Positions 1-5,792 of a stretch of 6,218 bases of DNA are shown piece after piece (position 1 is the first letter of the stretch; every line of letters begins with the position of its first letter). A program made the position numbers and the translations under genes. Location of the stretch: contig JBKPDW010000444.1 of assembly GCA_046728115.1 (NCBI GenBank), forward strand, positions 1-6,218, in the 5' to 3' direction. This DNA is from CAVSWN01 sp046728115. Lineage in GTDB: Bacteria; Acidobacteriota; Vicinamibacteria; Vicinamibacterales; CAVVIG01. Below the pieces are notes generated by a model. It did not search any database. It was not told where the DNA came from and saw only the letters and a program-made list of their open reading frames with translations.

Positions 1-1727
1 ACCAGGCGCTTGTCGCCAATGCGGTTTCGGTCTTGTCGCCGAGGCTCGTGAACGAGGCGTGCTTCCAGTTCGCGCGGCGGACCTTCGACTTCTCCGCGGT
101 CTACAACGAGCCGTCGCTCGACATCTCGAACTTCATCATCATGGGGAAGAGCACGTCGGACGTGGACTACTACGCCGAGTCGCGAGTCCAGATTGCCGAC
201 AGCCTCACCTGGACGCGGGGCCCACATGCGATGAAGGCCGGCGTCGACATCAACGTGCTGAACAACGACTCGGCGTACAACCTGTTCTTTCCGGCGCGGA
301 TCGTGTTTCCGAACCTCGCGGCGTTCTCGACCTTCACGCCGGTCGTCTTCTGGTGGCCGTTCCTCGCAACCGCGACGTCGTACCCCGGCATCAGCACGAC
401 GTGGACGCAGGCGGTGCCGTCGGACTGGGTGGACGACACGACGTTCAGCTTCAATCACAGCTCGTACGGATTCTTCGCCCAGGACCAGATGAGAGCGGGC
501 GAGCGCCTCACGCTTACCTATGGGCTTCGTTACGACTTCGAGAAATATCCGTCGCGCTACATCAGCGAGACCGATCTGAACAACGTCCAGCCGCGCGTGG
601 GCGCCGCCTTCGCGTACAGCAGACGCGGCGTCGTCCGCGCGGGCTACGGAATTTTTCACGACCGGCTGGCGAGCAGCGTCGGGCAGCTCTTTCAGGCGAC
701 CGAGTGGTCGAGCGGGGGCTACCTGGCGAACACGAAGGCGCTCTTCCCGACGGTTGCGAACATTCAGGGGCGGTTCGAACAACGGACGGTCGCCGGCCCT
801 GCGGCGCCGCCAGCGGCGCTCACGTTCCTCTCGACGGGACAGGTGCCGCCGGCGGGCACCAAAGGTCTGGCTGACACGCTCGACAGCACGATTGACACGC
901 CCTACAGCCATCAAGTCAGCGCGCAGATCACGCAGGAGATAGGATCGGGCTGGGCCATTTCAGGCAGCTACCTGTTCGTGGGTGCGCGCGATCTGATCGG
1001 TCACACCGGAAACCTGAACGCGTTTCAGACCGGCAGCCTCGCCACGGGAAAGCCGATCCTCGGCGGCCGGACGTATGCGGACGTCGGTGTTCTGTTCGTG
1101 CAGACCAACACCGGCGAATCGTCGCATCACGGCGGGACGTTCGAGATCCAGAAGCGATTCGGCGAGGGATACGGCCTGCACGGCAGCTACACGCTGTCGA
1201 AGACGCGCACGAACGTCGATTCGCTGGCCAACCTGTCCGACCTTCCCGAACAGTTGGACACCAACGAATTCGGTCCGTCGCGTCAGGACGTCCGGCATCG
1301 CTTCACGATGGCGATGTTCGGCGAGATTCCGGGAACCGTGCGAGGGGTCGCGCACCTGAAGCTGAGCGGGCTCGTGACGCTGGAGAGCGGACGGCACTAC
1401 AACGTTTTCGTCGGCGCCGATGCGAACGCCGACGGCAACCCGAACAGCGATCGTCCGAGCTTCGTCGGACGCAACTCGTACGAGGGCCCTGGCTACGCGA
1501 CGGTGGATCTGCGCATCGGCCGGGAGTTCGCGCTCAACGGCCGCGCCCGGCTCGATGTCAGCGTCGATCTCTTCAATCTGTTCAACCGGACGAACGTGAA
1601 GGACGTGAACACCGTCTGGGGTGGGATCGACATCAACACGCCGCCGGCGCCGCAGTTTGGTTTCGGGACGCCGCGAGACGTGTTCAATCCGTTTCAGACG
1701 CAGGTTGGCGTAAAGCTGAAATTCTGA
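1..1727 (+). CDS. TonB-dependent receptor (Oar/carboxypeptidase-regulatory type), C-terminal part, 5' end outside window
   Basis: This is an outer-membrane beta-barrel receptor that would import a ligand, probably a glycan, peptide or siderophore, using TonB/ExbBD energy; the substrate cannot be told from sequence. The frame is open from base 3 with no stop, so the TTG at 33 is not a real start and about 575 C-terminal residues are seen. The plug and any N-terminal regulatory-like domain lie outside. Barrel signs are alternating polar/hydrophobic strands, for example SLTWTRGPHAMKAGVDI, YGFFAQDQ followed by LTLTYGLRYDFEKY, and QPRVGAAFAYS. The late motif DANADGNPNSDRP, then RNSYEGPGYATVDLRIGREF and LDVSVDLFNLFNRTN, is typical of acidobacterial receptors. 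The chain ends QVGVKLKF, with the terminal aromatic residue expected for barrel assembly. The TGA is at 1725-1727, with 61 bp to the next gene on the same strand. The family call is firm; the ligand is unknown. Confidence 0.93.
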   Translation, partial: QALVANAVSVLSPRLVNEACFQFARRTFDFSAVYNEPSLDISNFIIMGKSTSDVDYYAESRVQIADSLTWTRGPHAMKAGVDINVLNNDSAYNLFFPARIVFPNLAAFSTFTPVVFWWPFLATATSYPGISTTWTQAVPSDWVDDTTFSFNHSSYGFFAQDQMRAGERLTLTYGLRYDFEKYPSRYISETDLNNVQPRVGAAFAYSRRGVVRAGYGIFHDRLASSVGQLFQATEWSSGGYLANTKALFPTVANIQGRFEQRTVAGPAAPPAALTFLSTGQVPPAGTKGLADTLDSTIDTPYSHQVSAQITQEIGSGWAISGSYLFVGARDLIGHTGNLNAFQTGSLATGKPILGGRTYADVGVLFVQTNTGESSHHGGTFEIQKRFGEGYGLHGSYTLSKTRTNVDSLANLSDLPEQLDTNEFGPSRQDVRHRFTMAMFGEIPGTVRGVAHLKLSGLVTLESGRHYNVFVGADANADGNPNSDRPSFVGRNSYEGPGYATVDLRIGREFALNGRARLDVSVDLFNLFNRTNVKDVNTVWGGIDINTPPAPQFGFGTPRDVFNPFQTQVGVKLKF

Positions 1728-1788
1728 GGCGCCCGCTGCACCACGGCGTTGCGGGTGGCGGCCCCGCCGAACCACTTCGAACGGACCA

Positions 1789-2622
1789 ATGGCTCGCAGA
1801 GCGACGGCCCAACCTGCTGCGCGGACGCCGGTTCGCGTTGGTGTGGTGCTGAGCGCCGGCGGCCTTCGCGGGGCCGCGCACGTCGGCGTGCTGCGGCAGC
1901 TGGTGCAGCACAGCATTCGGATCGACGCAATCATCGGCGTCAGCGCCGGTGCCGTCATCGCGGCGTACTACGCTGCTGTTGGCCTCGACTTCGACGATCT
2001 GATTCGCGACGCGGAGCTGTTTCGCGGCCGGCACCTTCTCGCCCACGGCGTCAACGTCCAGCTCGCACATCGATTCGAGCGCCACCTCGCCAGCCGGTGC
2101 GGCGTCATCCCCGATCGTCTCCGCCAGCTCGAAGACGCACGGTTCAATCGATTGCACCATGGCGTCCGGTGCCTTGGGATTGTCTGCCACGACGTACGGA
2201 CGCGCCGGCCGCGCTACTTCGCCACCGGCTCCGAGCATGGCGTGACCGTGGCCGAGGCCGTCCAGGCGAGCGCGTCGATTCCGTATCTGTTTCCGCCGGT
2301 ATCGGTCACGTGCGATGGTGAGGAGGTACGCCTGACCGACGGCGGGCTGACCGACGCGCTACCGCTCGCGTTCGCTCGCAGCGCCGACGTCGGCGCTACG
2401 CACGTCGTCGTCTCGGACTGCCGCTGGATCGGGCGGATTCCGCCGATTGACCCGACCACAGTCTGGATTCGTCCCCGAATGCTGAGCACGGGTACGTTGT
2501 GGTCGCCGGTGCGCGGCCTCGCGTCAGCGGTTCGAGACGGTGAGGCGGCCGTTACCGGAGAGGCGCTGAAGCAGATGTCCTCGTGGTTTGCGAACGATGC
2601 GCCCGTCGCGGCGCCAGGTTGA
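1789..2622 (+). CDS. Patatin-like phospholipase / serine esterase, RssA-like
   Basis: This is a predicted lipid acyl hydrolase with a Ser-Asp catalytic dyad. All patatin blocks are present in its 277 residues. The oxyanion-hole loop is GGLRGAAHVGVL at about residues 24-35. The nucleophile elbow GVSAG is at 50-54, with Ser52. The ASASIPYLFPPV segment is at about 160-171, and the catalytic Asp is in DGG at 184-186. No signal peptide or membrane helix is visible, so it is probably cytosolic or peripheral. The length is close to the usual 280-320 residues of single-domain bacterial RssA-like proteins. ATG 1789 is the first usable start in this frame after in-frame stops at 1711 and 1717. Upstream there is only a weak purine patch and no clear Shine-Dalgarno sequence. 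It lies 61 bp after the receptor on the same strand, so co-transcription is possible but functional linkage is not shown. Substrate is unknown. Confidence 0.93.
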   Translation: MARRATAQPAARTPVRVGVVLSAGGLRGAAHVGVLRQLVQHSIRIDAIIGVSAGAVIAAYYAAVGLDFDDLIRDAELFRGRHLLAHGVNVQLAHRFERHLASRCGVIPDRLRQLEDARFNRLHHGVRCLGIVCHDVRTRRPRYFATGSEHGVTVAEAVQASASIPYLFPPVSVTCDGEEVRLTDGGLTDALPLAFARSADVGATHVVVSDCRWIGRIPPIDPTTVWIRPRMLSTGTLWSPVRGLASAVRDGEAAVTGEALKQMSSWFANDAPVAAPG

Positions 2623-2708
2623 CGTGCTGGATCGAGATCCGGCGGACGTTTCTGAACAGTCACGCCCGACTGGGTGCTCGCCGCATTCCAGCTCCTCAGC
2701 GATCGTTA

Positions 2709-3653
2709 TCAGCTCCTGAAGTCGACGATCGGATCGGAGTGGATGCGGTGGATGTCGTGCCAGTAGGCGTCGAGGTGTGGGTTGAGGAGGTCTTCTCCAC
2801 GCTGACAGACGAGGGCAGCACGGTCGATCCAATCATCGTCTCTCCCGCGGAACGCCGCGAGGACCCGGCCGAGACGGCGGCGGAGCGTTAGTGGCCGTGG
2901 CCCACCCGGATTCGGCGTGTGCCGGAGCGCTCGCACGCTCAGCACCCGAAACCCGATCGTCGCAAGCGTATCCTCGAGCCCCTTGAGATTAAAGAACGTA
3001 CAGCTCGACGGCTCGTACGGGCTCTCGGCACCAACGGGGCAGAAGAGAAGAGCACGGGCGTTGTCATCAACAAGCACGGCTGTCTCGAGAACCAGCAAGC
3101 CCGCCGGAGCGAGCACGTCGCGAATGAGCTTCAGTCCCCACATTGGATAGCGCAAGTGGTAAAGAAGCCCTGCCGCGATCACGACGTCGAACGTGCCGAA
3201 CGCCTCGGGCGTGAGCGCGTAGAGGTTGAGCTGTTGCATCCGCACGCGGGACTGAAAGTACGGAATCAGGAGCTCCACCGCGCCGGTCGATAAGTCGTTA
3301 TCGATCCCCATCACCTCGCAAGCACCGGCGCGCTCGGCCGCGAAGCACATTGCGCCGTCGCGGCAGCCGATGTCGAGCACGCGCTTACCCCTTAAGTTCA
3401 GCGTGCCGAGCATTTCGAGGGTCATGTTCACGATCGGGACGTATCCGTCGTTCCCTCGGGTGGTCACGCGTTCCGTGAGTCGGACCGTGTGATACCACGG
3501 TGCGTAGCGGTCCACCGCTGCCTGGAGCTCAGGTTCTGACATCAGCGATAGAGCTGTCTTGGCTTCCTCAATCATCGGCAGTGCATCACGCTCACTTCGT
3601 TCTCTTGCCGTTCGCCCGCCGCGACCGTACAAGAACTCGATGTCCACGAGCAT
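2709..3653 (-). CDS. Class I SAM-dependent methyltransferase, CmoB-like/DUF1698 type
   Basis: This is a Rossmann-fold methyltransferase that uses S-adenosylmethionine. In the 314-residue form, motif I VLDIGCRDG is at 92-100 and an acidic end of beta-2 (GIDND) at 116-120. The post-II strand FDVVIAAGLLYHLRYP is at 155-170; its LYHL stretch, and the WYHTVRL segment at 53-59, are typical of the CmoB-like/DUF1698 group. True CmoB acts on wobble uridine of tRNA using carboxy-SAM. Nothing here proves that substrate, and many family members modify glycans or small molecules. The start is uncertain. ATG 3653 gives the longest form, but residues 1-26 look unlike the family and no ribosome site is seen. 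ATG 3575 (M27) or ATG 3542 (M38, beginning MSEPELQAAV) fits better, because homologues usually begin shortly before WYH. It is convergent with the patatin gene across 86 bp in which no hairpin with a T-run is visible. It may be read through from the response regulator upstream. Confidence 0.85.
   Translation of the reverse strand: MLVDIEFLYGRGGRTARERSERDALPMIEEAKTALSLMSEPELQAAVDRYAPWYHTVRLTERVTTRGNDGYVPIVNMTLEMLGTLNLRGKRVLDIGCRDGAMCFAAERAGACEVMGIDNDLSTGAVELLIPYFQSRVRMQQLNLYALTPEAFGTFDVVIAAGLLYHLRYPMWGLKLIRDVLAPAGLLVLETAVLVDDNARALLFCPVGAESPYEPSSCTFFNLKGLEDTLATIGFRVLSVRALRHTPNPGGPRPLTLRRRLGRVLAAFRGRDDDWIDRAALVCQRGEDLLNPHLDAYWHDIHRIHSDPIVDFRS
2944..2961. repeat. 18-bp exact direct repeat, copy 1 (inside the CmoB-like methyltransferase gene)
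   Basis: ACCCGAAACCCGATCGTC at this position is identical to bases 4271-4288 in the response regulator gene, in the same orientation. On the coding strand it encodes part of TIGFRVL here but DDRVSG in the regulator, so the two genes read it in different frames. It is probably coincidence or a short sequence word, but it is exact. Confidence 0.6.
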
Positions 3654-3801
3654 GATGTCGTCCGCGACAAGTGCCGGCGTGGGTCACGATACGAACGACC
3701 TTGTGGTGCGGCATCATCATCACAATCGGCACGAGGATCTCGGCGCTGCAGGAACACGCCAGCGTGATTCGATCGCCCGCGTGCAGCTGGACGGGACTCA
3801 C
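3592..3801 (-). other. Possible small or broken ORF upstream of the methyltransferase
   Basis: A GTG-started frame of 69 codons lies between the response regulator and the methyltransferase and overlaps the methyltransferase's longest form. The first roughly 45 codons (containing VQLHAGDRITLACSCS and HHKVVRIVTHAGT) have mostly G/C third positions, as real genes here do. The last part becomes Arg/His-rich and loses that bias. At about the same place the methyltransferase frame becomes coding-like upstream of its own ATG (LVADDIMLVDIEFLYGRGG). This suggests either a short gene overlapping the next, or one coding region split by a frameshift near 3660-3675. I do not recognise the product and no known domain is evident. 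It may also be simply non-coding. Confidence 0.25.
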
Positions 3802-3868
3802 AGTTCGAAGGATACCATCAGGGACTGGCGTCGACCCCGCCTGGCACTACACCGATGCGACAAACGCG

Positions 3869-4558
3869 TTAGTCGATGAACCGGTACCCGAGGCCGATCA
3901 CCGTTTCGATTTGACGACCAGCCGGGCCCAGTTTGTGGCGGAGCCGTCCCACATGGACGTCCACCGATCGCGTTTCGACAATCCGCTCGTAGCCCCAGAC
4001 TCGCTCCAGCAGGTGATCGCGAGAGACGACGCGGTTCTTGTTCTTCGCCAGATACCGGAACAGCTCGAACTCGCGGCGTGTCAGACGCACCGAGCGTCCG
4101 TCGACTGTCACCGACACGGCCGCGAAGTCGGCGACGAGATGGGCACCGGTATAGGCGTCGGGGGCCGTTTCGCCAATCGCCCCGGTGCGGCGCAGCACGG
4201 CGCGCACGCGCGCGGTCAGCTCGCGAAGGCTGAACGGTTTCGTGATGTAGTCATCGGCGCCTTGTTCCAGACCCGAAACCCGATCGTCTTCGGTCGTGCG
4301 GCACGTCACCATGATGATCGGCACCGATCGCCCTTCGGCGCGCGATCTCAGAATCCGGCAGACTTCGGTGCCGCTCAGGACCGGCAGGTTCAGGTCGAGC
4401 AGAATCAGCGCGGGAGGATTGTCGGCGACCGACTTCAGCGCGGCGTCGCCGCTGGTGACGATTTCCGGATCGGCTTCGCCGGTCCGTTCGAGCGCATGCT
4501 TGATGAGGGCGGCGATATCAGGTTCGTCTTCGACGATGAGTACGCGATGTCTCGGCAT
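3869..4558 (-). CDS. Two-component response regulator, OmpR/PhoB family
   Basis: This is a DNA-binding transcription regulator controlled by phosphorylation from a histidine kinase. The receiver domain (about residues 4-120) has the acidic pair in VEDE (Glu10/Asp11). The phospho-acceptor is Asp55 in LLDLNLP, the switch residue is Thr85, Tyr104 lies in DDYITKPF, and the conserved Lys is 107. The C-terminal winged-helix domain (about 135-229) carries LTRREFELFRYLAKN, then the recognition-helix segment ETRSVDVHVGRLRHKLG, and ends ETVIGLGYRFID, all standard for PhoB-like proteins. The length of 229 residues is normal. The protein looks intact. No cognate kinase is encoded in the window on either side, so it is an orphan here. 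The ATG at 4558 has only a GGA about five bases upstream as a ribosome site. Its target genes cannot be inferred, and the PhoB-like sequence alone does not make it PhoB. Confidence 0.96.
   Translation of the reverse strand: MPRHRVLIVEDEPDIAALIKHALERTGEADPEIVTSGDAALKSVADNPPALILLDLNLPVLSGTEVCRILRSRAEGRSVPIIMVTCRTTEDDRVSGLEQGADDYITKPFSLRELTARVRAVLRRTGAIGETAPDAYTGAHLVADFAAVSVTVDGRSVRLTRREFELFRYLAKNKNRVVSRDHLLERVWGYERIVETRSVDVHVGRLRHKLGPAGRQIETVIGLGYRFID
4271..4288. repeat. 18-bp exact direct repeat, copy 2 (inside the response regulator gene)
   Basis: This is the second copy of the 18-bp word found at 2944-2961. It falls in the codons for DDRVSG of the receiver domain, a position that is normally conserved in PhoB-like regulators. 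The match stops at both ends, so no longer duplication is visible. Confidence 0.6.
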
Positions 4559-4732
4559 AGTCCAAGGGCGACACTACCGGCGGCGCGTTTCACGACGGTG
4601 ACAAACCTGTTAATTGTGGGTAAAACGGAAAACGTGTGGGCCCGTACGGTCTGGTGCAGTTTGCCTGATTTTATTGGGATTTTCGCACGTTGTGTCGTAT
4701 CACCATGACGTTTCGTACGGTTTCGTACGGTC
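4559..4732. promoter_or_regulatory. Intergenic region upstream of the response regulator, downstream of the integrase remnant
   Basis: No gene is seen in these 174 bases. The region is clearly less GC-rich than its surroundings (bases 4621-4680 are about 48% GC). It must hold any promoter dedicated to the response regulator, read on the minus strand. A TTGTCA hexamer is present near 4594-4599 on that strand, but no -10 box at acceptable spacing was found, so no promoter is claimed. It also contains the CGTACGG repeats listed separately. No hairpin with a T-run that could terminate the integrase remnant is visible. Confidence 0.4.
4711..4730. repeat. Tandem 10-bp repeat TTTCGTACGG x2 beside the integrase stop codon
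   Basis: Two exact, adjacent copies of TTTCGTACGG end three bases before the integrase stop codon at 4733-4735. The core CGTACGGTC recurs exactly at 4643-4651 and 4724-4732, and a diverged TTTCGCACGT lies at 4681-4690. CGTACG is itself a palindrome. Closely spaced short repeats next to an integrase can be arm-type binding sites or part of an attachment site; that role is inference here. Confidence 0.55.
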
Positions 4733-5332
4733 CTATGCGTTAGCGGTTTTGTTAGCGACTGTTTGCTGAGCCCCGTAGAGGACGGCGCCCAGCCTGGCCG
4801 CCGCATCCTTCTGCATGTCCGGCATTGCGTGCGCGTAGGTGTCGAGGGTCATCTTCACCGACGCCTGGCCGAGCCGCTGCGACACCACCTGGATGGGGAC
4901 GCCGGCCCCCAGCAACAGCGTGGCGGACGTGTGGCGGACGCCGTGGAACTTGATCCGGCGGATCCCGGCCGCTGCGATGACGCGGCGGAACGCGCTCTCG
5001 GGCAGCGCGGTGCAGGGTTCGCCGAGCGCCGCGTCAGGCGTTTGCAGGTCGTGCGGTGTCTTGGAGAAGACGAGGCCGTGATCGCGATAGACGCCCCGGT
5101 TCTTTATCTTCAGCTCGGCCTGCTCGCGCTTGTGCGCCCGCAGCAACGTCACGGTATCCGTGCCGAGCGTGATGGTGCGCGCACGGTCGCTCTTGGTTGG
5201 CGCGAACTCCGGTGGCGCATCGGCCGGGCGGTCTTTCTTGTGCCGCTCGCGCTCCAGCTGGCACTCGATTGTCACCACGCTTCTATCCAAATCCAAGTCC
5301 TTTTGTGCTCGAAAGAAATCACATCGGGTCAA
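4733..5332 (-). pseudogene. Site-specific tyrosine recombinase (phage/ICE-type integrase), 5'-truncated remnant
   Basis: This is the C-terminal catalytic half of an integrase that would cut and join DNA through a tyrosine intermediate. Visible blocks are the beta-hairpin Lys in PTKSDRARTITL (Lys47), HGVRH with His130 and Arg133, and the nucleophile Tyr166 in MTLDTYAH. The usual LGH(A/S)S box reads RLGQAS, so the second His is Gln156. The arm-binding domain, core-binding domain and first catalytic Arg box (TGxRxGE region) are all missing. Homology begins near residue 11 with KDLDLDRSVVTI, which in relatives directly follows that Arg box. The annotated length is 199 residues against roughly 350-400 in relatives. 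The frame starts with TTG at 5332, two codons after an in-frame TGA, and the sequence upstream does not continue the integrase in any frame. It is therefore almost certainly inactive. It marks an old mobile element or island edge, with repeats just past its stop. Confidence 0.85.
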
Positions 5333-5507
5333 CGATCAGACACGTGTCGTCGTACTGCACGATGCCGAGCGGCCCATGCACGACCGAATCAGACGCCTCC
5401 ACGTCGAACACGACGAGCGACCGCAGCTCCTTTGGGCTGTACAAGGAATGCGTAAGGATGCCGAATAAAGTCGTAGGAACATCACAATATGAGGGATAAT
5501 TTGCAAG
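5319..5507 (-). CDS. Short unrecognised ORF or gene fragment abutting the integrase truncation
   Basis: A minus-strand frame is open from a TAA at 5508-5510 to a TGA at 5319-5321 (62 codons). The only plausible start in it is a TTG at 5444, giving about 41 residues. I do not recognise the product. Readable segments are YSPKELRSLVVFDVEASD and GPLGIVQYDDTCLIVDPM. About four fifths of the codons between 5321 and 5478 end in G or C, as in real genes of this window, and better than the opposing plus-strand frame. It overlaps the first few codons of the integrase remnant in another frame. It may be a small gene, or a fragment left where the integrase lost its 5' half. Confidence 0.35.
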   Translation of the reverse strand, partial: LANYPSYCDVPTTLFGILTHSLYSPKELRSLVVFDVEASDSVVHGPLGIVQYDDTCLIVDPM

Positions 5508-5511
5508 TTAT
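5496..5511. repeat. 16-bp near-perfect palindrome centred on TTGCAA
   Basis: ATAATTTGCAAGTTAT reads the same on both strands except for one mismatched pair (seven of eight arm positions match). It is AT-rich in a GC-rich surrounding and lies five bases before a perfect GC-rich hairpin. It could be an operator-like site or a recombination end. No cognate protein can be named. Confidence 0.45.
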
Positions 5512-5515
5512 TGCG

Positions 5516-5537
5516 AGCGGTCCGCGCCCGGACCGCT
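5516..5537. repeat. Perfect 9-bp inverted repeat with 4-base loop
   Basis: AGCGGTCCG (5516-5524) and CGGACCGCT (5529-5537) are exact reverse complements around the loop CGCC, so either strand can form a strong hairpin. There is no T-run on either side, so it is not a standard intrinsic terminator. It sits upstream of the short minus-strand ORF and downstream of nothing recognisable on the plus strand. Its role is unknown. Confidence 0.7.
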
Positions 5538-5577
5538 GCCATGCCGGCGGCGTCTACGCGAGATTGATCAGCGAGAT

Positions 5578-5617
5578 CGCTTGGCGCGCCCGCGCCTGGT
5601 GACGATTACGCCAAGCG
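5578..5617. repeat. Perfect 9-bp inverted repeat with 22-base spacer
   Basis: CGCTTGGCG (5578-5586) and CGCCAAGCG (5609-5617) are exact reverse complements separated by 22 bases. Immediately upstream, GCGAGAT occurs twice (5558-5564 and 5571-5577) around the palindrome TGATCA. The arrangement could be a paired protein-binding site, a folded RNA, or remains of mobile-element ends. No transposase accompanies it. Confidence 0.5.
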
Positions 5618-5792
5618 CCGGTTGCGATAACGTAGCGCTCGCCGGCCTGCCATGTCGGGCAAACCTAAACGTTCGTATTGCGCACAAGCATTGATTCCAC
5701 GCTTTGTCGCCCTATTCATCAGCCTTGCTAGGGCTCGGCGGCGAGCGTGCAGGTGAACAGCCCCGGATCGCGCGTGCCCTGTGAACTCACAC

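Larger units (their letters stand above)
5508..5792. other. Gene-free stretch with several inverted repeats
   Basis: No convincing coding frame is present on either strand over these 285 bases. Apparent minus-strand frames here are not homology-like, and the one at 5606-5878 is partly a shadow of the methyltransferase. The stretch carries the perfect hairpin at 5516-5537, the spaced inverted repeat at 5578-5617, and two overlapping weak hairpins close to the downstream gene: 5721-5735 (six pairs, one G-U) and 5733-5746 (GCTCG/CGAGC). No tRNA or CRISPR repeat was seen. It would hold the promoter of the gene starting at 5793, but no clear -35/-10 pair was identified. Confidence 0.5.

Noticed and set aside
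772..782. GGTTCGAAC resembling a tRNA T-loop
   Set aside because: It lies inside the receptor coding frame and no cloverleaf arms can be drawn around it. No tRNA was found next to the integrase either.
1750..1785. Small GC-rich hairpin GGCGG/CCGCC between receptor and patatin genes
   Set aside because: It has a five-pair stem with a two-base loop and no T-run, which is expected by chance in this composition.
960..1958. 332-codon minus-strand open frame across the receptor gene
   Set aside because: It is Arg/Ala/Val-rich low-complexity translation antisense to a well-supported receptor gene and runs into the patatin gene; it is a shadow frame of GC-rich DNA.
2623..2708. Possible bidirectional terminator between convergent genes
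   Set aside because: Only short imperfect stems such as GGATC/GATCC are present, with no T-run on either strand; CAGCTCCT occurs twice but as a direct repeat.
3709..3724. CATCATCATCAC short tandem repeat
   Set aside because: Only three to four trinucleotide units are present; this is too short to be a meaningful repeat.
4590..4620. Possible Pho-box or palindromic operator upstream of the response regulator
   Set aside because: TTTGTCAC and GTGAAAC form only an imperfect inverted match and there is no tandem 11-bp Pho-box repeat structure.
3671..4708. 345-codon plus-strand open frame
   Set aside because: It is antisense to the complete response regulator, has no recognisable domain and shows shadow-type composition.
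4763..5455. 230-codon plus-strand open frame
   Set aside because: It is antisense to the integrase remnant, whose motifs are clear on the other strand.
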